From Thermodesulfobacteriota bacterium (lineage in GTDB: Bacteria > Desulfobacterota > DSM-4660 > Desulfatiglandales > Desulfatiglandaceae), in assembly GCA_028278625.1 (NCBI GenBank), contig JANQDY010000281.1, positions 1 through 26,286 of the forward strand: a stretch of 26,286 nt of DNA, in the 5' to 3' direction. The notes below the pieces were generated by a model. It was not told the origin of the DNA. It did no database searches and saw only the letters and a list, made by a program, of their open reading frames with translations. Of this stretch, positions 7,183 through 14,229 are shown piece by piece (position 1 is the first letter of the stretch; every line of letters begins with the position of its first letter). The translations under genes and the position numbers were made by a program.

Positions 7183-8319
7183 TTAGGAAAGGGCCCACCG
7201 GGAGATGATCACCTTCATGATATCAGACGTCCCCGCGGAAGGACCCAACACGGCAGCATCCCGCCAAAAACGCGACACCGCATACTCCTCCATGCACCCA
7301 TATCCGCCGTGGATGTCCACGGCAATCTTGGCAGCCTTTTGGGCCGCCTCGGTGGTGTAATACTTGGCCACCGCAAACTCGTTACTGGAACGACCGCCGG
7401 CATCCTGGATTGACGCGGCCCGATATCCCAGCAGTTTTCCCGCTTCCAGATCGATCTTCATCTCCGCGATTTTGTTCTGGATGGTCTGAAGTTTGATGAT
7501 GGGTTTGCCGTACAAAACGCGCTGGCTGGCAAACTTGATGGATTCCTCAAGACAGGCCGCCTGAAGTCCCAGAGCCGTTCCGACCATACCGCCTCTGCCC
7601 ACGTCACCGATTGCGGCCATGGTCACCCGCAGCCCTTTCCCTTCTTGGCCCAACAGCTGGTCCCGACCGACTTTGAGATTTTCAAATGAGAGTTCTCCGG
7701 TGTTGCAGCCGCGCATACCGACCTTGTGCTCCTTGTGAGTGGCTTTCCATCCCGGCATGTCCTTGTCGATGACAAACGCACAAAAAGCCTTGGGATCATC
7801 CTCGGCTTTGGCCAGGATGGTGATGGTATCCGCAATGTGGGAATTGGTGATGAAAACCTTACGCCCGTTGACGATGAAGTCATCGCCGTCTTTGGTATAG
7901 GACGACTTAATGCCCGTTGGGTCCGACCCCCCCGTTGCCTCGGTAACGGCCGTGGTGGCCAGGCGTTCTCCCTTTGCCAGGCCCGGCAGATATTTCTGTT
8001 TCATTTCGTCGGTGCCGAATTTGACGATGGGTTCAATCCCCAATGCAAAGACCTGCATCATCATGGCCGTGGCCACGGAGATCCGGCTGATCTCTTCGAG
8101 TGCAATAATCCGCTCCATATAGCCCAGTCCCAAACCACCGTATTCCTCCGGAATGGTGATGCCCATCATATCGGCCTCGGCAAGCGCTTTTACCACGGCA
8201 TCAACAACATCACCCGTCTCTTCCATTTCCGGAACTTTCGGCAGAATCATTGATTCAGCAAATTCCCTGGCGGCTTTCCTGAACATTTCCTGTTCTTCGG
8301 TGAAAGTAAAATCGATCAT
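7183..8319 (-). CDS. Acyl-CoA dehydrogenase family protein lacking the canonical catalytic Glu
   Basis: A complete 378-aa acyl-CoA dehydrogenase. The start at ATG 8319 follows AGGAGG by six bases and gives the family N-terminus MIDFTFTEEQEMFRKAAREF. FAD-contacting features are present: AVTEATGGSDPTGIKS (about 124-139), KVFITNS, and IHGGYGCMEEYAVSRFWRDA near the C-terminus. The position of the MCAD base (Glu in YEGTSE) is Ala362 here (PSAGTSD). The alternative isovaleryl-CoA dehydrogenase position, Glu in LERL, is also not Glu (IGDVGRGG, residues 237-244). The fold and flavin site are therefore intact but the usual alpha-proton base is missing. The enzyme may use another residue or catalyse a different elimination or reduction. 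It follows tetR by 74 bases and precedes etfBA, its likely electron acceptor. Confidence 0.9.
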   Translation of the reverse strand: MIDFTFTEEQEMFRKAAREFAESMILPKVPEMEETGDVVDAVVKALAEADMMGITIPEEYGGLGLGYMERIIALEEISRISVATAMMMQVFALGIEPIVKFGTDEMKQKYLPGLAKGERLATTAVTEATGGSDPTGIKSSYTKDGDDFIVNGRKVFITNSHIADTITILAKAEDDPKAFCAFVIDKDMPGWKATHKEHKVGMRGCNTGELSFENLKVGRDQLLGQEGKGLRVTMAAIGDVGRGGMVGTALGLQAACLEESIKFASQRVLYGKPIIKLQTIQNKIAEMKIDLEAGKLLGYRAASIQDAGGRSSNEFAVAKYYTTEAAQKAAKIAVDIHGGYGCMEEYAVSRFWRDAAVLGPSAGTSDIMKVIISRWALS

Positions 8320-8393
8320 GTTCTTCCTCCTATCTTTTTTAGAGTGTGTCCATTCATGGATGTCCATGGATGAAGACCGGTTAAAACCGATTT

Positions 8394-8984
8394 TCAAACC
8401 TCATATCTTTCAACAAAATCAATCATGGAATCGATGGCCTGATCCAGGCTGGCCTCTGATTTTTCGCCGTTATATGCAACCGTGGCCCCCAGCATGCCGT
8501 TAAAGAGTATTTCGGTGATGGCTTCCGTATCGGCATTCATTTCCAGTTTGCCCGATTCCTTACCCTGTTCCAAGTATCTTCTGATCAGACCTTTTAGCCC
8601 CACAAATCCCTTATTGATTTCCTTGGCCAGGTGGGGACGTTGGTTCTTGAGCTCAACCATTAGAATGATAAAAACGCAGCCGCCCGGAAAATTGTCCGAG
8701 TCTTTCAGGTATCGATCACGAAAATTCAGCAAGAGATGTTTTATTTTGGAAACGGGATCCGGTTCTTCATCCAGGCCTTTCAAGTTACGGACCCGCCAGA
8801 TTCTGCGCGCTTCGTCCACCACCTGGAAAAAGAGTTCTTCCTTGCTTTTAAAGTGATTATAGAACCCTCCTTTGGACGAATTGGCGGCTGATAAAATGTC
8901 ATCAATGGAGGTACATAGAAACCCTTTGAGGGAAAAGAGCTTCATGGACTCATGGACGATTTTTTCTTTCAGATTGATGGCCAC
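8394..8984 (-). CDS. TetR/AcrR family transcriptional regulator of the acyl-CoA operon
   Basis: The helix-turn-helix is clear: SIDDILSAANSSKGGFYNHF, followed by KSKEELF. It is preceded by an N-terminal helix (LKEKIVHESMKLFSLKGF) and followed by an all-helical ligand domain, about 196 aa in total, normal for TetR. The frame is open to 9134, but the upstream part covers the promoter and operator region, so I place the start at GTG 8984 (weak GGGA upstream). The exact start is uncertain. It is the first gene of the minus-strand operon that continues into acyl-CoA dehydrogenase, etfB, etfA and the AbfD-like gene. It is probably an autorepressor relieved by an acyl-CoA or related ligand, as in FadR-type TetR proteins (inference). 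Confidence 0.85.
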   Translation of the reverse strand: MAINLKEKIVHESMKLFSLKGFLCTSIDDILSAANSSKGGFYNHFKSKEELFFQVVDEARRIWRVRNLKGLDEEPDPVSKIKHLLLNFRDRYLKDSDNFPGGCVFIILMVELKNQRPHLAKEINKGFVGLKGLIRRYLEQGKESGKLEMNADTEAITEILFNGMLGATVAYNGEKSEASLDQAIDSMIDFVERYEV

Positions 8985-9033
8985 GTCGGTTTTATTCCCA
9001 AAATTGGCGCAAAAACCACCTTCCGATGGAGAC

Positions 9034-9083
9034 AGACCAGTCGGTCTCTGTTTATCCCTACTGATTTCGTACCTGATTGTCAA
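9034..9083 (-). promoter_or_regulatory. Candidate promoter and TetR operator of the acyl-CoA operon
   Basis: On the minus strand a perfect -35 hexamer TTGACA (plus positions 9078-9083) is followed 17 bases later by a poor -10 TAGGGA (9055-9060). Just downstream lies the inverted repeat AGACC-N4-GGTCT (9034-9047). It sits between this promoter and the start chosen for tetR, where an autorepressor would bind. The palindrome is seen directly; its role is inferred. Confidence 0.45.
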
Positions 9084-9220
9084 CTCTTTTTTTGAACTGT
9101 ATATTTGGTTTCGATGGATTGTGGCGTTCTCCAAAGCCGCCGCATCTTGTATTCTACAAGCGGTTTCGACTATATTGCTTTATGAAACCACGGACGAAGC
9201 GCTTTGATATTCCTGGTACA

Positions 9221-9348
9221 ATAATGTCGTGACGCCCAAAATTGGTCCGTCGACCTAAAAAAATCGGTTCGGCCTATTCCACTCATTGTGGATAGAGAGA
9301 TTAACCATTTGTTTTAAAACAAGATTTGTCGAGTTTCGTGAGTTGAAA
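9221..9348 (+). repeat. Dispersed ~130-bp repeat, copy 1 (upstream and 5' end of the LytTR gene)
   Basis: This stretch starts at ATAATGTCGTGACG and ends at CGTGAGTTGAAA. It aligns along its length with 11446-11575 in the same orientation, at roughly 60-70 percent identity by eye with a few one-base gaps. The best shared blocks are ATAATGTCGT, ATCGGTTCG and CGTGAGTTGAAA. It covers the control region and first codons of the membrane LytTR gene. It contains a GGTCCG/GGTTCG pair about 22 bases apart, a spacing like that of LytTR-type direct-repeat binding sites. Confidence 0.55.
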
Positions 9349-9897
9349 GAAACCATCCTGCATGCTGTAATTAAAAACAAAGAACGAATCCGGTGGATTG
9401 GAAAGATCTGGTCGGTCACAGCAGTGTGCACCCTGATCATCAGCATCATTATGACGTTTCAGGATCTGGATTTGCGAATCACTGCAAAGGCCTTTCTTAA
9501 GTTGTTCGGCTACATGAATATTGGATTCTTGATCCACGTCACCTTGTTGATTGTTTTCATCAGATGTCATTTTTTCCCTGAGGCAAAAAGCATTCGAGGA
9601 TTGATAGGGTTTTACGTGGCAGGAGCAATAACAACTTTCGTGGTCGTCCTTTTCATTAAACCGCTCAGCTTCCAGTATACGTCGACTGTTTTTTCATTGT
9701 TGATTTACATTTTTTCTGTTTGCCTGATTATTCAGATCTTCATGTATGCCACCGATGTTTACGATTTCGCTATTGAGGAACAAAAGCGCATACGACCCAA
9801 CAAATTGCTGAACGGTGCAAACAAGGAACAACCACAGTACATTCTGGTAAAAATCAGCAAAGAGGAGATGGAACAAATATGGGTGGAGGATCTCTAA
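9343..9897 (+). CDS. Membrane LytTR regulator, N-terminal part (ends at an in-frame stop)
   Basis: The protein has four predicted membrane helices: VTAVCTLIISIIMTF, NIGFLIHVTLLIVFI, FYVAGAITTFVVVLFI and SLLIYIFSVCLIIQIFMYA. A cytoplasmic linker follows, then ILVKISKEEMEQIWVEDL, which is the first strand of a LytTR DNA-binding domain. TAA at 9895-9897 cuts the domain, and the remainder continues in the same frame in the next entry. No ATG is available. TTG 9343 (LKETILHAV) is chosen because it opens the part before the first helix; TTG 9286 is possible. Membrane-anchored LytTR proteins usually act as autonomous regulators or with a partner membrane protein. Composition is more A+T-rich than the flanking acyl-CoA genes. 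It is either a recent pseudogene or a gene expressed in two pieces. Confidence 0.6.
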   Translation: MKETILHAVIKNKERIRWIGKIWSVTAVCTLIISIIMTFQDLDLRITAKAFLKLFGYMNIGFLIHVTLLIVFIRCHFFPEAKSIRGLIGFYVAGAITTFVVVLFIKPLSFQYTSTVFSLLIYIFSVCLIIQIFMYATDVYDFAIEEQKRIRPNKLLNGANKEQPQYILVKISKEEMEQIWVEDL

Positions 9898-10191
9898 TTG
9901 GTATTTGTTGAAGATCATTACCTTAATTTTATTTACAGAAAGAACGATAAATATACCTCTCTCACAGCCTATGGAAAACTGACGGACTTTGAAAAGAAAT
10001 TATCACCCGGCTTCGTCAGGCTGAATCGTTCCAAACTGATAAACACAGACCATATTCAAGAAATCGACATTGTAAACGGAAAGTACCGTGTATTGGTGAA
10101 AGGGTTCTCAAGATCTCCAATACTAGTGCCGAAATCCAGAAATGAGGTGGTCAAGCAGTTGATAAAGAGGGAAACTGCAAAATTGCTATGA
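9898..10191 (+). CDS. LytTR DNA-binding domain, C-terminal part of the split regulator
   Basis: These 97 residues are the bulk of a LytTR domain: VFVEDHYLNFIYRKNDKY, GKLTDFEKKLSPGFVRLNRS and LINTDHIQEI match the family's beta strands and the conserved R-x-x-RS-x-LIN region. It starts immediately after the TAA of the upstream frame, in the same frame. A full LytTR alignment places exactly one residue (usually Leu) where the stop lies, so a single TTA-to-TAA change would explain the split. By chance or design GGAGG (9885-9889) sits eight bases before TTG 9898, so this half could be translated by reinitiation as a soluble DNA-binding domain. It ends overlapping the stop of the convergent metallo-hydrolase gene by six bases. 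Confidence 0.7.
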   Translation: MVFVEDHYLNFIYRKNDKYTSLTAYGKLTDFEKKLSPGFVRLNRSKLINTDHIQEIDIVNGKYRVLVKGFSRSPILVPKSRNEVVKQLIKRETAKLL

Positions 10192-11268
10192 TTTCTTCCT
10201 CAAAAAAAGCTCGCGTGTCTCGCCGATTTTCATCACCCATGCACGTTCTTTCGAGATTCCTGCTTTTTGGGCAGATCGGATAAACCGTTTGGGTGGCTCG
10301 AAATGAGGTTCGTCGGAAAGTTCAATTGTTCCCCAATGCATGGCTACAATCGTTTCTGCTTTAACTTCCAATCCCACCTGAACCGCTTCATTGGGATACA
10401 AATGGGTGATGGGACCGGATTCTCTTGTTCGATATGCACCAATGGTTACTAAAGCTGCATCGAATGGGCCGTGTTTTAAGCCTATATCCTTGAAGATCGT
10501 CGGCGAATACCCGGAATCACCGATGAAATACATGCTCGCAGAAGGCGAAGAAATAGCCCACGAACACCACAGAGTCCTATCTTTATCCCCCAAGGATCTC
10601 CCGGAATGATGCACGGATGGCAGTGCTGTCAGCCTTAAAGAACCAACGGTTGTGTGTTCATGCCAATCCAACTCTTTTACTTGCCGATAGCCCCGTTCGG
10701 TGAAAAACGACGCTAATCCCAGCGGAACATAAACGCAAAGATTCTCTTTGTTTTTGATGGATTCAACGGTTTCTTCATCCAGGTGATCAAAATGATTATG
10801 AGACACCACAATGATGTCTATGGGTGGTAGGTTTTTCAGACTGATGCCTGGGGGAGAAAACCTGCGAGAACCGAAGATCCAAAAAGGGCTGGCGTATTCC
10901 GTCAGGAAAGGATCGGTCAGTATGGTTTTTCCGTCCATTCTGATTAGAAATGTCGATTGGCCAAGCCAAGTAATACTGTTTTTTCCATCCATCGCATGGT
11001 ACTGTTCCAAAGCTTGATGTTCAGGTAAGACAAAATCCTTTGGAACGTCCGGCAAGAAAAAGGAGCCCCAAAATCGCCTCCAATAGAAGCCCCGGGTTGT
11101 AGGGCCCGGCTTGGGGATTAAGGGATAATTACGAAATCCTTCTGTTGTATGGTGCAGGGGCTTTCCTTCCATCCAGGCCGGAGAAGTCGTGGAACAGCCC
11201 AACAGGAAAAGCTGGATATAGGGCAAACTCATTATCAAAACAACCAGTCTTATCTTCGATTTTTTCAT
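10186..11268 (-). CDS. Metallo-beta-lactamase-fold lipoprotein (NAPE-PLD/UlaG-like hydrolase)
   Basis: A 360-aa exported metallo-hydrolase. The N-terminus is a lipoprotein signal: basic MKKSKIR, a hydrophobic stretch, and the lipobox LLGC with Cys25. Metal-binding motifs of the MBL superfamily are all visible: SHNHFDHLD (H157, H159, D161, H162), the His of SVHHSG, the Asp of FIGDSGYS and the His of AMHWGT. The segment WLGQSTFLIRMDGKTILTDP is typical of the NAPE-phospholipase D/RomA branch, which acts on phospholipid or phosphodiester-like substrates; the exact substrate here is unknown. AAAGGA lies just upstream of ATG 11268. The location should be periplasmic, tethered to a membrane. Its stop overlaps that of the LytTR gene, and it lies inside the A+T-rich block between the two repeat copies. 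Confidence 0.88.
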   Translation of the reverse strand: MKKSKIRLVVLIMSLPYIQLFLLGCSTTSPAWMEGKPLHHTTEGFRNYPLIPKPGPTTRGFYWRRFWGSFFLPDVPKDFVLPEHQALEQYHAMDGKNSITWLGQSTFLIRMDGKTILTDPFLTEYASPFWIFGSRRFSPPGISLKNLPPIDIIVVSHNHFDHLDEETVESIKNKENLCVYVPLGLASFFTERGYRQVKELDWHEHTTVGSLRLTALPSVHHSGRSLGDKDRTLWCSWAISSPSASMYFIGDSGYSPTIFKDIGLKHGPFDAALVTIGAYRTRESGPITHLYPNEAVQVGLEVKAETIVAMHWGTIELSDEPHFEPPKRFIRSAQKAGISKERAWVMKIGETRELFLRKKS

Positions 11269-11445
11269 TTTTTCCTTTTCCGATTAGGAATAATAACCCA
11301 TAGATTTCCGTTTTTGTGATGCTGATTCGGAACCCGCATCATCGAGCTGGTGGGCCCGAATCCGGGAAAGCTCCCTTTCGGCTACCAATCTGGACAAGCC
11401 GGGTTCAATCGTTTCCAGGGTGCCAAGTAACTCCGATGCCGTGGG

Positions 11446-11575
11446 ATAATGTCGTTACGTCCCAATATGAGTTCGGCGACGCAAAACAGATCGGTTCGAC
11501 GTATTCTATTATAAGTGTAAAAAGAGGTTGGGTGTTGGTTTTTACGTAAAATTTGGCGAATTACGTGAGTTGAAA
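11446..11575 (+). repeat. Dispersed ~130-bp repeat, copy 2
   Basis: Second, diverged copy of the 9221-9348 sequence, same orientation, in the gene-free stretch 11269-11764. It begins ATAATGTCGTTACG and ends CGTGAGTTGAAA. The last codons match copy 1 in frame (RFVEFRELK there, KFGELRELK here), but the reading then drifts into an unrelated short frame. This suggests the surviving 5' end of a lost paralogue of the membrane LytTR gene, or a shared control element. It carries AGTTCG and GGTTCG about 23 bases apart. The remaining bases between 11269 and 11445 show no gene I can support. Confidence 0.5.
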
Positions 11576-11642
11576 AAGCCCTCCGAAGGAAAGCCACCCT
11601 TTTCTTTCTCATTTTCACCCAGCCAATCCTTCACCTTTTGGC

Positions 11643-11684
11643 TTGACAAATGAACATCGTTTTTCATAATGAACACTGTTTACA
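11643..11684 (+). promoter_or_regulatory. Promoter of the acyl-CoA dehydrogenase-tetR operon with operator candidate
   Basis: A perfect TTGACA (11643-11648) and CATAAT (11665-11670) are spaced by 16 bases, a strong sigma70-type promoter about 90 bases before the acyl-CoA dehydrogenase start. Overlapping the -10 end is an imperfect palindrome TGAACACTGTTTACA (11670-11684). A related direct repeat, TGAACATCGTTT, lies 19 bases upstream. The palindrome is a plausible site for the TetR protein encoded as the second gene of this operon. Confidence 0.6.
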
Positions 11685-11764
11685 ACGAACAATCATCCGC
11701 ATCGCTGGTGAGAAACCAATCGGATTGATTGAGAGGCGAATACACGCAATATGGGAGGATGACA

Positions 11765-13039
11765 ATGTATGATTTCATGTTGACCCCGGAAGAGCGGGCC
11801 CTGAGGGATGAGGTCAGGCGGTTTGTCAGGGAGGAGATAACCAGTGACTTCTTGCGGCAAATGGACAAGGACGAGATCGTCTATCCCAAAGAATTTATCG
11901 AAAAACTGGATCAATACAAACTGCGGGGGATACGGTTTCCCAAAAAATACGGCGGGCGTGAGATGAGCTGGGTAGCGGAGGTCGCTGCCATTGAAGAGAC
12001 CGGTTGTCTGGGCATGGCCCTTGGTTGTGCGTTTGTTATGCCGTCCATTGTGGGGGAGGCATTAAACCATTTCGGAACGGAAGAGCAGAAGGAGAAATAC
12101 CTTAGACCCTATATTGACGGCACCCTGATTGCCGCGGAAGCGTTAACAGAGCCCCGTGGCGGCTCCGATTTTTTTGGTGCCACAACCAAGGCTGTCCCGG
12201 ACGGCGATCATTTTATCCTGAACGGCCAGAAACGGTTCGTCGTCGGGGCCGAGGGAGCCGATTTCTTTGTGGTGTATTGCAGGACCAATTTCGAACCCGA
12301 CGCCCACAAGTACAATAGGATAAGTCTGCTGATCGTGGATAAAGGGCCTGGCGTGGAAGCGGAATACCTTTACGGTCTGATGGGGTGCCGAGGCGGCGGA
12401 ACCGGGCGACTGGTCTTCCGGGACACCAAGGTGCCAAAGGAGAACCTGCTGGGTGAACTGCATGGCGGCGCCCTTTGTTTTAATCAGATGATGATCCCCG
12501 AGCGCCTGACTTCGGCGGCGGGTTGTCTGGGTACCTGGGGATCGCTGGACCTGGCGGTGCGCTACACCGACAGACGGACGGCTTTCGGCAAGTTGATCCG
12601 GGAATTCCAGGGGGTGAATTTCCAGGTAGCCGATGCCATAACCGAGCTGGATGCGGCCCGCGCTTTGACTTACATGGCGGCAAGGTCCGTGGATGAAAAC
12701 GCCCCCAATCGTCGCCGTCTGGTCAGCGAGGCCAAGCGCTTTGCCACTGAAGCGGCCTGGAAGGGCGTCAATCACGCCATGCAGATGATGGGGGGCATCG
12801 GCTATACGGATGTATATCCCATCGAACGCGCCCTAAGGGATATTCGACTCAGTTTGATCTGGACCGGCACCAGTGAAATCATGAACCTGCTGATTCAGCA
12901 TGAATATTATAACGAAGTGCTGGATCGATCCTACGATCGGCGGAAAATGGAACATGATGCCATGAATCCGTTGGCGTCTGAGCGGTGTTTCACCGATGAT
13001 GACATGTGGCGGATTCATCAGGAGAAATCAGCCAATTAA
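11765..13039 (+). CDS. Acyl-CoA dehydrogenase (isovaleryl/long-chain type active site)
   Basis: This 424-aa acyl-CoA dehydrogenase starts at ATG 11765, six bases after GGGAGG (MYDFMLTPEERALRDEVRRF). The FAD/substrate regions are intact: EALTEPRGGSDFFGA (125-139), FILNGQKRFVVG, GRLVFRDTKVPKENLLG, and the C-terminal GGIGYTDVYPIERALRD. The MCAD-type catalytic position carries Thr (IWTGTSE). The isovaleryl-CoA/long-chain position does carry Glu, E246 in MMIPERLTS, so an active enzyme of that type is expected. The gene has its own promoter and is followed 26 bases later by a tetR gene. No etf genes lie beside it, so it may share the EtfAB encoded at 5350-7154. A CoA-ester substrate is certain by family, but the acyl group is unknown. 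Confidence 0.92.
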   Translation: MYDFMLTPEERALRDEVRRFVREEITSDFLRQMDKDEIVYPKEFIEKLDQYKLRGIRFPKKYGGREMSWVAEVAAIEETGCLGMALGCAFVMPSIVGEALNHFGTEEQKEKYLRPYIDGTLIAAEALTEPRGGSDFFGATTKAVPDGDHFILNGQKRFVVGAEGADFFVVYCRTNFEPDAHKYNRISLLIVDKGPGVEAEYLYGLMGCRGGGTGRLVFRDTKVPKENLLGELHGGALCFNQMMIPERLTSAAGCLGTWGSLDLAVRYTDRRTAFGKLIREFQGVNFQVADAITELDAARALTYMAARSVDENAPNRRRLVSEAKRFATEAAWKGVNHAMQMMGGIGYTDVYPIERALRDIRLSLIWTGTSEIMNLLIQHEYYNEVLDRSYDRRKMEHDAMNPLASERCFTDDDMWRIHQEKSAN

Positions 13040-13065
13040 CGCCTTTTCATTCCGGGCAGGAATCC

Positions 13066-13674
13066 ATGACCGCCTCAACACTCAAGGAGCTAAAGCAGCA
13101 GGAGCGGCAGAACCGGCGTGAGCTGATTGTCTCTGCCGCCCAGAAACTGTTTGCCGAGAAGGATTTTCGCAGGGTCACCGCCCGTGAGATCGCCAAAACA
13201 AGCGGTGTCAGCCCCGGCACCATTTACCGTTACTATCGGAACCTGGATGAGCTGTTTCTGGACATCTTCATCATTCACGCCCGGGAGCTTTCGGATCTGG
13301 TGGGTCGACTGGACCGGAAAAACGGTGATGTCTCGGTTCACCAGTTTTGCCACCGCTATATCTCTTACCTGAATGACAACATGACCTTTTATCAGATGAT
13401 GGGCCATTTTATGCTGGCCGGTGATATGACACAGGATACCGCTCATAAGCTGGACCCGATCATGCGCCCGCTGATGGACAGTATAGAAAAGGTTATCCTG
13501 AAAGCCGGAGTTCGCGATAACAGCCGGCTGACAGCCCACGCGCTTTTTTCCGCCCTGAATGGTGCCATGATCAGCTATGCCAGATACCCCGGTCGATCCC
13601 TTGAGGAGATCAAACGGCATACGCTTCGGTTGGCCAAAATCATCGCCGACGGATTTGTACGACCTGATCTTTGA
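13066..13674 (+). CDS. TetR/AcrR family transcriptional regulator
   Basis: This 202-aa regulator begins at ATG 13066 with AGGA five bases upstream; the open frame extends further into the end of the preceding gene but has no ribosome site there. After a basic leader (KELKQQERQNRRELIVSAAQ) comes a clear helix-turn-helix: REIAKTSGVSPGTIYRYYRN followed by LDELFLDIF. The remaining 135 residues are the helical ligand-binding domain (QFCHRYISYLNDNMTFYQMM), a form typical of TetR proteins that govern fatty-acid or acyl-CoA genes. It is co-transcribed with the acyl-CoA dehydrogenase and probably represses the promoter at 11643. Its ligand is presumably the acyl-CoA handled by that enzyme (inference). 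Confidence 0.88.
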   Translation: MTASTLKELKQQERQNRRELIVSAAQKLFAEKDFRRVTAREIAKTSGVSPGTIYRYYRNLDELFLDIFIIHARELSDLVGRLDRKNGDVSVHQFCHRYISYLNDNMTFYQMMGHFMLAGDMTQDTAHKLDPIMRPLMDSIEKVILKAGVRDNSRLTAHALFSALNGAMISYARYPGRSLEEIKRHTLRLAKIIADGFVRPDL

Positions 13675-13760
13675 TCCATCGACCCTTTGGGTGCTTTGTT
13701 TTCAGTCTTTTCATTTCTCTCGGTGATTGTCTTTCATTTTTCCAAAGAACGTTTACTTGA

Positions 13761-13928
13761 CTTAAAGAGCAAAAAGACGTGTATACAAAAGTGGAAGCTG
13801 CCGCCATTCGCGCCGCACTTGAAATGAAAGGAATGCCCATTGGGCCCAGCGGTTTGCTGATAGGAGAGCGATCGCTCCCTATTTGGTACAGGATGTTTAC
13901 GCTTTACGTTATTAACGCATCGTGTTAA
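13761..13928 (+). pseudogene. vapC (PIN-domain toxin) C-terminal remnant
   Basis: In the gap between tetR and higB, an open stretch begins after a TGA at 13758. It reads DVYTKVEAAAIRAALEMKGM, then PIGPSGLLIGERSL. VapC toxins have AxxIRAxLExxGxPIGPxDLLIAxxAL in their last third, so the match is clear. The acidic residue of PxD, a metal ligand, is replaced by Gly. The N-terminal half with the first catalytic Asp is missing, and the tail runs into the higBA promoter. It is a decayed toxin fragment, marking this spot as a place where toxin-antitoxin cassettes have come and gone. Confidence 0.55.
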
Positions 13929-13931
13929 TAT
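13903..13931 (+). promoter_or_regulatory. higBA promoter and palindromic operator
   Basis: TATTAAC (13910-13916) and GTTAATA (13924-13930) form a perfect inverted repeat with a seven-base spacer, ending eight bases before the higB start. It overlaps a plausible promoter, TTTACG (13903-13908) and TAATAT (13926-13931) at 17-base spacing. The location over the -10 fits autorepression by HigA, the usual control of these modules. Confidence 0.6.
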
Positions 13932-13938
13932 CCTTTTC

Positions 13939-14220
13939 ATGATAAAATCTTTCCGTGATAAAGAAACAGAAAAAATATTCAAAAGGATGTTTTCAAGCAA
14001 ATTACCACAAGACATTCAGCGTGCTGCCCGAAAGAAACTGATCATTCTCGATGCTGCTGTGGAAATCAATGATCTACAAATACCACCGGGCAATCAACTT
14101 GAGGCCTTAAGAGGTGACCGAAAAGGACAGCACAGCATAAGAATCAACAAGCAGTGGCGAATCTGTTTCAAATGGACCGATGGCGACGCGAAAGATGTTG
14201 AAATCACAGATTATCATTAG
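13939..14220 (+). CDS. higB: HigB toxin, RelE/ParE superfamily mRNA interferase
   Basis: The 93-aa product has the compact RelE-like fold and matches the HigB family closely from the first residue: MIKSFRDKETEKIF, then ARKKLIILDAAVEINDL, LEALRGDRKGQHSIRIN and the signature KQWRICFKWTDGDAKDVEIT ending DYH. HigB toxins cleave mRNA on the translating ribosome. The toxin comes first and the antitoxin second, the reverse of most toxin-antitoxin pairs but standard for higBA. Higher-than-usual frame integrity and the palindromic promoter suggest a functional module. No strong ribosome binding site is visible before ATG 13939 (only TCCTTTTC), so toxin synthesis may be kept low. Confidence 0.93.
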   Translation: MIKSFRDKETEKIFKRMFSSKLPQDIQRAARKKLIILDAAVEINDLQIPPGNQLEALRGDRKGQHSIRINKQWRICFKWTDGDAKDVEITDYH

Positions 14221-14229
14221 GAAAATCCG

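Noticed and set aside
6387..7208. Long plus-strand open frame opposite etfB
   Set aside because: Antisense shadow of etfB; no recognisable domain, and the opposite strand carries all EtfB motifs.
9895..9897. Recoding (selenocysteine or pyrrolysine) at the stop inside the LytTR gene
   Set aside because: The codon is TAA, not TGA or TAG, and no recoding structure is apparent; a nonsense change or reinitiation is simpler.
13866..13877. GAGCGATCGCTC palindrome as an operator or HIP1-type site
   Set aside because: It lies within the decayed vapC frame, away from the higBA promoter; a single short GC palindrome is not evidence of a site.
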